Shown piece after piece: positions 1 through 6,700 of a DNA stretch of 14,302 nt. The stretch covers positions 1 through 14,302 of the forward strand of contig CAZVZK010000214.1 in assembly GCA_964630925.1 (NCBI GenBank), written 5' to 3'. This DNA is from RGDT01 sp964630925 (GTDB lineage: Bacteria > Planctomycetota > Planctomycetia > Gemmatales > Gemmataceae). The position numbers and the translations under genes were made by a program. Position 1 is the first letter of the stretch; each line of letters opens with the position of its first letter. The notes under the pieces were generated by a model. It did not search any database and had not been told where the DNA came from. It was given only the letters and a program-made list of their open reading frames with translations.

Positions 1-1078
1 CCCGGCACCGGCGCGGGCGGCGGCGGTGCGGGGGCCGGCGCCGGGGCCGGCGTGCGCTCGGGCAGGGGCCGGGGCGCGGGCGGAGGCGGCGTGTCGTCCT
101 TCGGCGTCTGACGTGACGTGCTCGTGCCGGGGGCGGGGCCCCCCCCCGGGGGCCGGGGGGGGGGGGGGGGGGCGGGGGGGGGGGGGGGCGGGGGGCCCCG
201 CGGGGGGGCCGGGGGGGGGGGGGGCGGGCGCCCCCCGGCGCCGTGAGCGGCGCCGGGGGCAGGGTGGTACGCGGGGCCGTCGCCCCCGGCACGGGCACCG
301 GGGTGGCGTCCTCCGTAGCCCGCACCGGGATCACCGCCGGCGCGGGGTCTTCGCGTCTCTCGACGTGCAGGGCGTGGCGCACCGCACCCTCGCCCGACAT
401 CAGGCTCGCCCCCGTGGGCTGCACCCCAGGCACCGGCGGCAGCGCGGCGGGCGGCGGGGCGGCTGGCACGACGCGGCGCTTCCCGACCCCGGCCTGGCGG
501 GCGCGGGCCACCAGCGGGTCGGAGGAACGGTCCTGCCCGGCGATCTTGCCGCGGGCGGTCCGCAGCTTCAGCTCGCCGCGGGTGTGCAGGTCGGCGACGA
601 GGAAGTCCCCGTCCTGCACCTCCGAGGAGGTGTCGATGCGTGTCTGCCCCTCGCCGTAGAAGGACACCTGCAGCACGCCCGTCTGCTTCTGCCCCTCCAG
701 GTCGGCCCAGACAGCCCCGCGCTGGAAGCGGCACTGGACGACGCCCTGCTGGATGAGGACGCGGCCCATCAGGAGCAGCGCGACACGCCCGTCCTCGGAC
801 CACGTGACGACATCGTCGGCCTCGATGACGACGGGCTTGGCGTCGCCGGGGACGTTGCGCGTCAGGCGTAGCATCTTCCCCTGTTTGGCGGGCGGGGGGG
901 TTCGGGGTGGTGATGCCGAAGGCACCCCCCCGACGATGGGATTGACGGTGGCCCCACCGGGGGGGCGCGAGGCGGGCGGCGGGGTGTCGGGCCTGGGGGC
1001 CTGGGCGAGGAGGGCTGCCCCCGCTCCCAGGGCCGCCAGGGCCAGCCCCGCCAGCCATCCGGTCAGTCGTGGCCTCAT
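1..1078 (-). CDS. OstA/LptA-like secreted envelope protein, partial and frameshifted
   Basis: Read on the minus strand from ATG 1078-1076, the frame gives a clear signal peptide (arginines at residues 2 and 4, hydrophobic residues 8-25, then AQA), a proline-rich linker (about 29-66), and a beta-rich domain at about 68-180. That domain includes IEADDVVTWSEDGR and alternating short strands, and it resembles the N-terminal OstA/LptA-like repeat domain of large planctomycete outer-envelope proteins. A Pro/Ala-rich region follows from about residue 200. The gene leaves the window at the left edge, so its C-terminal part is unseen. Between about 236 and 141 the sequence is almost pure G/C homopolymer. 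Upstream of it the sensible frame has codon first bases at positions equal to 1 mod 3. Beyond it, the frame that gives protein-like sequence (including PKDDTPPPPAPRPLPERTP) is shifted by one base, while the continuing frame becomes arginine-rich nonsense. A frame error in the homopolymer is therefore likely. No good ribosome site precedes the ATG. The gene itself is well supported; the family call is moderate and made from memory of the family. Confidence 0.66.
   Translation of the reverse strand, partial: MRPRLTGWLAGLALAALGAGAALLAQAPRPDTPPPASRPPGGATVNPIVGGVPSASPPRTPPPAKQGKMLRLTRNVPGDAKPVVIEADDVVTWSEDGRVALLLMGRVLIQQGVVQCRFQRGAVWADLEGQKQTGVLQVSFYGEGQTRIDTSSEVQDGDFLVADLHTRGELKLRTARGKIAGQDRSSDPLVARARQAGVGKRRVVPAAPPPAALPPVPGVQPTGASLMSGEGAVRHALHVERREDPAPAVIPVRATEDATPVPVPGATAPRTTLPPAPLTAPGGARPPPPRPPRGAPRPPPPPPPPPPPGPRGGAPPPARARHVRRRRTTRRLRPRPGPCPSARRPRRRPPHRRRPRRCR
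141..236. repeat. G/C homopolymer tract, probable consensus error
   Basis: This stretch consists almost entirely of runs of G and C on the plus strand: 18 G (155-172), 15 G (174-188), 7 G (202-208) and 14 G (211-224), separated by single or short C runs. It lies inside the Pro/Ala-rich coding part of the minus-strand envelope gene, where CCC codons would be read as polyproline. The reading frame of that gene changes across it. Natural G-quadruplex sequence is possible, but run lengths of 14 to 18 with lost frame point to an assembly or base-calling error. Confidence 0.7.
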
Positions 1079-1297
1079 GGGACGTCTGCGCGCGGGGCAC
1101 CCCGCGGCCCTTGTGATTGGGACGGACTCGCCTGCGGCGCGACGCCACGGTGGTCCGGCGTGCGGGGCGGTATGCCCACAACACGCCGAGGAATCAAGCC
1201 GGGTTGACCCGGCCCCCCGTCCCGTCCGCAATCTTTTTTGCCCCCGAGCCGTCGATAGAGTGGAAGAGGCTCCATCCGAAAACGGGAGGACGACCAG

Positions 1298-2263
1298 ATG
1301 CGCGGCTTATGGTTCGGGGCGGTGCTGCTGCCCCTGATGGCCGCCGGCACCGCGGGCGCCGCCGAGAAGGCCGAGGCGTGCAGCTCGCACGGCACGACCA
1401 TCGACTTCTACGACACGCCCAACGAGGCGGCGACGAAGGCCAAGAAGGACGGCAAGCTCGTCCTCCTGCTGCACGTCTCGGGCAACTTCGAGGACCCGAG
1501 GTTCACCTGAAACAACGCCGAGGCGCTCCGTGTGGGCGCATTGACCAGTAAGGAAGTCGGTGAGTACGTCAACAAGTACTTCGCGGCGTCCTTCCAGAAG
1601 GTGGCGACCTTCAAAATCGTCGGCGGCGCCAAGCAGGGCGGCAACGTCGCCGCGTACTTCTGCGCCCCCGACGGCCGCGTCCTCCACTGCGTGGCCGGCC
1701 CCGTCAACGCACCCACCTTCCTCCGCGAGGCGAAGTGGGTCGTCGAGACCGCCGAGAAGGCGATCAAGGACAGCAAGGGCGACGGCGGCAAGTTCAAGCA
1801 GATCATGCGCACCGCCCACGCCGCCAAGCTGAAGGCCGACAGCGGCATCGTGGTCGAGCCGACGACCTTCGACGACGCCGAGCCCGACCCGAAGAGCGCG
1901 TTGACTTACAGCGACCCGTCGGGCCGCCCCCTGGCGCCGAAGCTGAACCTCCCGCCCATCGACGGGCCGGACGTGACGCTCCGGGCCCGCGAGGCCGAGG
2001 CCAAGTCCGCCGCCAAGAAGGACGCCGAGCGCGGGCTGATGGCCCCCGGTGCCGCCGGCTTCGCCGACCGCAAGGGCCGCCGCTGGGCCCTCGGCACGCA
2101 GGACCGCGTCCACATCCTGCTGGCCGGCCACTCGATGGTGAAGATCGAGAAGGTGTACGGCACGGTGTTCGAGAACATCCTCGGCGAGAAGATCTCGACC
2201 AAGCCGGTCGAGGTCGTGACGCCCTTCCCGTGGGTGGGCCGCGACGGCAAGAAGGGCGGCTGA
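1298..2263 (+). CDS. Secreted thioredoxin-like protein with in-frame TGA (candidate selenoprotein)
   Basis: ATG 1298 follows a good ribosome site (GGGAGGA, 1284-1290, 7-base gap). Residues 1-21 form a signal peptide (WFGAVLLPLMAAGTAGA, probable cleavage after AGA). A thioredoxin-like N-terminal pattern follows: strand KLVLLLHVSG (53-62), then GNFEDPRFT, a TGA codon at residue 71, then NNAEALR and a helix ending in VGEYVNKYF, and the strand pair NVAAYFCAPDGRVLHCVAGP (116-135). The frame stays open after the TGA for 250 more codons with the same GC-rich codon use, ending at a true TGA at 2261-2263 (321 residues with residue 71 read through). No known domain was recognised in the C-terminal half. 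The TGA sits where thioredoxin-fold proteins carry their catalytic cysteine, and a SECIS-like hairpin follows, so selenocysteine insertion is the favoured reading. Alternatives are a recent nonsense mutation, a base error (TGC Cys or TGG Trp to TGA), or restart at GTG 1532, which lacks a ribosome site. Cysteines 28, 122 and 131 remain. Confidence 0.62.
1523..1539 (+). promoter_or_regulatory. Candidate bacterial SECIS hairpin after in-frame TGA
   Basis: Bases 1523-1528 (GCGCTC) pair with 1534-1539 (GGGCGC) as five Watson-Crick pairs and one U-G pair, leaving the five-base loop CGTGT (1529-1533). The loop starts 18 bases after the TGA at 1508-1510 and has a G within its first two bases. These are the features expected of bacterial SECIS elements: an apical loop about 16-37 bases downstream of the UGA, with a G at loop position 1 or 2. 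Short GC-rich hairpins are common by chance in DNA of this composition, so the evidence is supportive, not decisive. Confidence 0.42.
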
Positions 2264-2281
2264 TCGCGAGATCATCCCTCC

Positions 2282-2320
2282 ATGCGGCACGCGGCGGGCT
2301 CACCCCGCCGCGTGCCGTAT
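2282..2320. terminator. Strong palindrome between convergent genes, likely bidirectional terminator
   Basis: Bases 2285-2298 and 2304-2317 form a perfect 14-bp GC-rich stem around the loop CTCAC (2299-2303). Adding 2282-2284 with 2318-2320 (A-T, T-A, G-T) extends it to 17 bp. It lies 18 bases after the stop of the thioredoxin-like gene and 77 bases beyond the stop of the opposing LRR gene, the expected place for a shared terminator. No U-tract follows the stem, so intrinsic termination is uncertain. The same core recurs at 3692-3724, so it may also belong to a dispersed repeat family. Confidence 0.6.
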
Positions 2321-2397
2321 TCGTTGATGGCCGCGCTGCCGCGGGCGAGCAATCAGCGAGGAGCGATTGGCGCTACGTGGGCCGGTAGCCGGGGCGG

Positions 2398-3519
2398 TCA
2401 GCGAGAGATCGTGCAAGCAGGCAAAGCTATCCGGAAAGCTTCAACGCCCGCGGCCGTCACGGGCGCGGCACCCAGAATGAGGTGCTGGAGTTTCTTGAAG
2501 CGGGCCAGATCCTTCAACCCGGCGTCCGTCACTCGGCTGTCGCCGATGCTCAGCTCCCGCAGGTCCGTGAGGGGGGCCAGCTCTTTCAGCCCCGCGTCCG
2601 TCAATGGCACGGCGGCCAATCTCAGGGTCTGCAAGCCCTTGTGTCGGGCGACCTCTTTCAGCCCCGCCTCGGTAACCCGCGAGCGGCCCAGGTCGAGGGA
2701 CCGCAAACCCTTGAGGCCGGCCAGGGCCTTCAAGCCGGCGTCGGTCACCTCGGTTTCCTGCACGCTCAGATCCTGTAGTCCCTTGTGCCGGGCGACTTCC
2801 TTCAGGCCGGCGTCCGTCACCCGCGTGTGCCATAAGTTCAGCGACCGCAGGTTCTCGAGCGGCGCCAGGTCCTTCAGCCCGGCGTCGGTCACCCTGGTGC
2901 CGGCCAGGCCCAGCTCCTGCAAACCCTTGCGGCGGGCGAGCTCCTTCAGGCCGGCGTCCGTCACCTTGGCGTTCCACAGGTCCAGCGACCGTAGTTCCGC
3001 CAACGGCGCGAGCTCCTTCAGCCCCGCGTCGGTCACCCCCGTGTTCGTCAGGTTCAATGATCGTAATTTCACCAATGAGGCGAGGTGCTTCAGGCCGGCA
3101 TCCGTCACGCCCGCGTTCCACAAGTTCAGTGCCCGTAACTCTCGGAATGAGGCGAGGTGCTTCAGGCCCGCGTCCGTCACGTTCGCGTTCCACAGGTTCA
3201 GCGACCGCAGCTTCTTCAGGGCGGCGAGGTGTTTCAGGCCCTCGTCCCCCGTCGGGGTCCTTGACAGGTCGAGGTCCCGGAGGTTGTCGAGGGGGGCGAG
3301 CTGCTTCAGGTCCGCGCCCTTCACTTCGGTGCCGGCCAGGGAGACGGCCACGACGACCCCGCCTTCTCGGGTGACCCTCCCCGTGCCGAACAACATTCCT
3401 CTCGATGACCGCTGCTTCTGCACCCAGGCGACGGCCTCCGCCTCGTCGGCACGCAGGCCCGCCGGGATCATCACCGCGAACAGGCAGCTGAGCAGGGCGA
3501 CAGCAGCCAAGTGCCTCAT
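2398..3519 (-). CDS. Secreted leucine-rich-repeat protein
   Basis: Starting at ATG 3519 gives 373 residues with a signal peptide (MRHLAAVALLSCLFAVMIPAG, cleavage near LRA|DE). A longer upstream reading adds 32 low-complexity residues with no ribosome site, whereas GGAGGT at 3525-3530 sits 5 bases before the chosen ATG. After a short segment (about 25-57, AVAWVQKQRSSRG), the rest is about twelve LRRs of exactly 24 residues with the consensus VTDAGLKxLAxxxxLRxLxL, closing with a degenerate repeat (VTAAGVEAF). The consensus matches the ribonuclease-inhibitor or cysteine-containing-like LRR type, common in secreted planctomycete proteins. It probably acts as a binding scaffold outside the cytoplasm; no catalytic domain or C-terminal anchor is present and the ligand is unknown. 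It lies downstream of the large surface protein gene on the same strand, but a hairpin and 213 bases separate them, so separate transcription is likely. Convergent with the thioredoxin-like gene. Confidence 0.9.
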   Translation of the reverse strand: MRHLAAVALLSCLFAVMIPAGLRADEAEAVAWVQKQRSSRGMLFGTGRVTREGGVVVAVSLAGTEVKGADLKQLAPLDNLRDLDLSRTPTGDEGLKHLAALKKLRSLNLWNANVTDAGLKHLASFRELRALNLWNAGVTDAGLKHLASLVKLRSLNLTNTGVTDAGLKELAPLAELRSLDLWNAKVTDAGLKELARRKGLQELGLAGTRVTDAGLKDLAPLENLRSLNLWHTRVTDAGLKEVARHKGLQDLSVQETEVTDAGLKALAGLKGLRSLDLGRSRVTEAGLKEVARHKGLQTLRLAAVPLTDAGLKELAPLTDLRELSIGDSRVTDAGLKDLARFKKLQHLILGAAPVTAAGVEAFRIALPACTISR

Positions 3520-3524
3520 GGGCC

Positions 3525-3530
3525 ACCTCC
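3525..3530 (-). promoter_or_regulatory. Ribosome binding site fixing the LRR gene start
   Basis: On the minus strand this reads GGAGGT, 5 bases before ATG 3519. It supports that ATG over the upstream in-frame ATG at 3615 and agrees with the signal peptide beginning there. Confidence 0.75.
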
Positions 3531-3691
3531 ACTCTGGGCGGAGACATGGCGGCGGACGTGGTCTTCCTCCGCCACACCGATCACCTGCGCCTCCGCGCTC
3601 AGCACCCGGATGCACGTCGTGCCGACACCGCCACTCCCGCCAACGGTGCTTCCGGTCCGAAAGGGCAACGGCACGGAGCCGAAGCCTGGCA

Positions 3692-3724
3692 GGGCACGCA
3701 GCGGGCTCACCCCGCCGCGTACCG
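3692..3724. terminator. Second, diverged copy of the palindrome, likely terminator of the large surface gene
   Basis: The 5' arm 3693-3705 and 3' arm 3711-3723 pair with two mismatches (A3700/C3716 and C3695/A3721) around the loop CTCAC (3706-3710). The 20-base core 3701-3720 is identical to 2294-2313, and the loop is the same. It begins 9 bases past the stop of the minus-strand 1122-residue gene, consistent with a terminator. The mismatches suggest an older or relaxed copy. Confidence 0.5.
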
Positions 3725-3732
3725 CCGTTCCG

Positions 3733-6700
3733 TCACAGCAGCGCCAGCTGCGTCAACAGCAGCAACAGCGACACCGCGTTGCCCTGGTCCAGCAGGTGCG
3801 CCACGTTGTACAGCAGGTTCCCCAGGATCTGCCCGTCACCCGTCCGCGCCCACAGCTCCGCGTCGATGTCGCTCGTGGTCACCACCAGCCCCAGCAGGTC
3901 CGCCCGCACCGGAGGCGTCGTCCCGTCCGGCGAGGCGATCACCAGATCGAGAATCTGCGCCTCCGCGCCCGGCTCCGCCGCGATCAGCACCGGGTTCAGC
4001 AGCGTCTGCACGGCCGTCGGCAGCGCCCCGATGACCTCCTGCGACAGGGTCAGGTCGGCCGCGTTCAGCACGCCCACCACCTTCGCCAGCAGCCCGTTCA
4101 GGTTCTCGCTCAGCGCCGTCAGGTTCCCCGGCGTCGCGTCGATGGTGTTCAGCACCGAGTCCAGCAGGTTCCCCAGCAGGTTCCCCGCCCCCGTCTGCGC
4201 CGAGGCGTCCACGGTGATCGGCGAGGTCTTCAGCAGCAGCCCCAGCAGCCCCAGGTCGATGGCCGGCACCGTCAGCTCCAGGAACTGCCCCGGCTCCAGC
4301 GTCACCGGCGGCGACTCCGCCGCGGGGATGTTCGGGATCTGCGCGTTCAGGTCCGCCAGCAGCTCCTCCAGCCGGTTGTTGACGTCGTCGACGGTCAGCG
4401 TCGCCGGCGGGTCGTCGAACAGGTGGGCCAGCTCGGTGACGACGTTGCCCAGCACCAGGCCCTCGCCCGAGTGCGCCGTGATCGTCAGGTGGATCGGGCT
4501 CGTCGTCACCACCAGCCCCAGCAGGTCCAGCCGCACCGGCGCCACGAACACGTCCAGCACCTCCGTGGACGGGGCGGTGCCCGTGTCGAACACGCCCCCA
4601 CCCACCGCGTCCGGCGGCAGGACGAGGTCCACGGAGTTGACCAGGCTCACCACGGTGCCCAGGGCGTTGTTCAGCGCCGCCTCGACGCCCTCGAAGTTCA
4701 CCAGCGTGCTGACCGCCCCCAGCAGGTTGCCCAGCAGCTTGGCGTCGCCGCCCTCCGCCGCGATGGTCACGATGATCGGCTCGCTCGCGACCTCCAGGCC
4801 CAGCAGGTCGATGTCCAGCGGGCCCAGCTCGATCTGCAAGAGCTGCTGCGGCGCCGGCGTCGTGCCGGACAGGCCCCCGCCCTCGCCGCCCGCCGTCGAA
4901 TCCAGGTCGCCCGAGCCCAGCGCGTTGAGCAGCGCCAGCAGCCCGCCCGAGCCGTTCGGGTTCGCCAGGTTCGCGACGTTGTACAGCAGGTTGCCCAGGA
5001 TCTGCCCGTCGCCCGTCTCCGCCGAGATGTGCGCATCGATGTTGCTCGTCGTCACCACCAGCCCCAGCAGGTCCACGTCCACCGGCGGCGAGGTGCCGTC
5101 CTGTGATGCGATCACGAGATCCAGGATCGGCGCCGACGACCCCGCCGGGGCGACCAGGACCGGGTCGAGCAGGGTCTGCAGCGCCGGCGGCAGCGCGTCC
5201 ACCAGCGTGGAAGCCACCGTCAGGTCCGCCGCGTTCAGCACGCCCACCACCCGCGCCAGCACGCCGTTGAGCGTGTTGTTGAGCTGCGCGACCTTCTCCG
5301 GCGTGGCGTCGAGCGTGCCCAGCAACGAGGTCAGCACGTTGCCCAGCAGCTTGCCGTCGCCCTCACGGGCGTCCGCGTTGACGGTGATCGGCGACGTCTC
5401 CACCTTCAACCCGAGCAAATTCAGGTCGAGCGCCGGCACCGTCAGGCTGAGGATCTGGCCCTCCTCGGGCAGCACCACCGGCACGTCCGCCGCCGGGATG
5501 ACGCCCAGCGCCGTGTTCACCAGCCCCAGCAGCTCGTCGAGCTTCTGGTTGAGCACGTCGATGTTCAGCTCCTGCCCCGGCAGGTCGTCGAACAGGCCCG
5601 CCAGGTCGTACACGATGTTGCCCAGGATCAGCCCCTGCCCCGACTGCGCCGTGATGCTCACGTCGATCGGGCTGGTGTTGACCAGCGCACCGAGCAGGTC
5701 GAGCCGCACCGGCGCGACGTGTAGCGTCAGCACGTCCGTGGTGGCCTCCGGCCGCGCGTCGAACGACCCGCCGCCCAGGTTGATCCCCAGGTCCGACGAG
5801 TTCAACAGCCCCACCGTGGTGCTCAGCACCTCGTTGAGCGCGTCGGCCGCCTCCTGCAGGTCGATCAGATTCGACGCCGTCGTCAACAGGTTGCCCAGCA
5901 GCTTGCCGTCCCCGGCATCCGCCGACACGCTGATGATGATCTCGCTGGTCTGCACCCGCAGGCCCAGCAGGTTCAGATCCAGCGCCGGCAGGATGACCGT
6001 CGCCAGGCTGTCGGTGTCCGCCGAGGTGACCAGGAAGTTCTCGCCGGACGAGAAGACGCCGTCCACGAGGTTGCCCGCCGCGTCGCCGATCGACACGTCC
6101 CCCGCCAGGTCCAGCCGGACCGAGCCGGCGCCGGCGCCGGTGTTCACCGCCACGGTGTAGTTCGCGCCGGAGCCCGTGACGCCGGTGATCGACGCCCCGG
6201 TGACCCCGCTCGTGTTGAGGGCGAAGTCCCCCACGTCCACGCCGGTGACGGCCTCGCTGAACGTCACCTCGAAGTTGACCGTGCCGCCCGTTGTCGTGAC
6301 CGCCCCGACGCGGGTGATGCTTTCGACGGCCGGCGCCACCCTGTCGATCGTGTACGCCTCTCCCGACGTGAAACCGCCGTTGCCCGCCCCCGCCCCGCCC
6401 AGCGCATGGGCCTGCGCGGCATCGGTCAGGATGTCCTTGATGGTGTCGTTGTCGCGCAGGTTCAGCCCGAGCGTCCCCTCGCCGCCCACGCCGTCCACCG
6501 TGACCGTGTACGAGGCGCCGGACCCGGAGACCGACACCGCGCCGGACGTGGCCGAGCCCGTCCGCGTGACCTGGAAGTCGGCCGCATCGACGCCCGTGAC
6601 CGCCTCGCTGAAGTTGACCTGGAATTGCACCGCCCCGGCGTTGGTCACCTGAGTGCCCAGGCGTGTGATCCCCGTGACCACCGGGGCGGAGGAGTCCTCG

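Noticed and set aside
155..224. G runs as a functional G-quadruplex regulator
   Set aside because: They lie inside a coding linker and coincide with a frame change, which fits a sequence error better than a regulatory structure.
26..871. Plus-strand open frame of 281 codons at the left end
   Set aside because: It lies opposite the envelope gene, runs through the G homopolymer as polyglycine and has an Arg/Gly/Ala-rich product without domain character.
1532..2263. Separate gene starting at GTG 1532
   Set aside because: No Shine-Dalgarno sequence precedes the GTG, it lies within a stem-loop, it would split the thioredoxin-like domain, and the upstream 70 codons carrying the signal peptide are in the same frame.
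1307..2290. Minus-strand open frame of 327 codons opposite the candidate selenoprotein gene
   Set aside because: It avoids the TGA problem but gives a low-complexity Leu/Ala/Arg/Gly-rich product, has no ribosome site, and begins inside the terminator palindrome. The plus strand has the signal peptide and thioredoxin-like features.
2440..3330. Regular 72-base periodicity as a possible CRISPR or satellite array
   Set aside because: The periodicity is the 24-residue LRR unit of a real gene; there are no constant repeats with unique spacers of similar length.
3516..3710. Small minus-strand frame of 64 codons overlapping the LRR start by ATGA
   Set aside because: The overlap looks like translational coupling, but the frame starts with GTG inside the hairpin at 3692-3724, has no proper ribosome site, and encodes Gly/Pro-rich sequence with no recognisable features.
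2282..6160. Plus-strand open frame of 1292 codons opposite the LRR and large surface protein genes
   Set aside because: It is antisense to two well-supported genes; its Ser/Pro/Arg-rich product has periodic repeats that mirror the repeats of the real genes, and no domain is recognisable. Long antisense frames are expected at this GC content.
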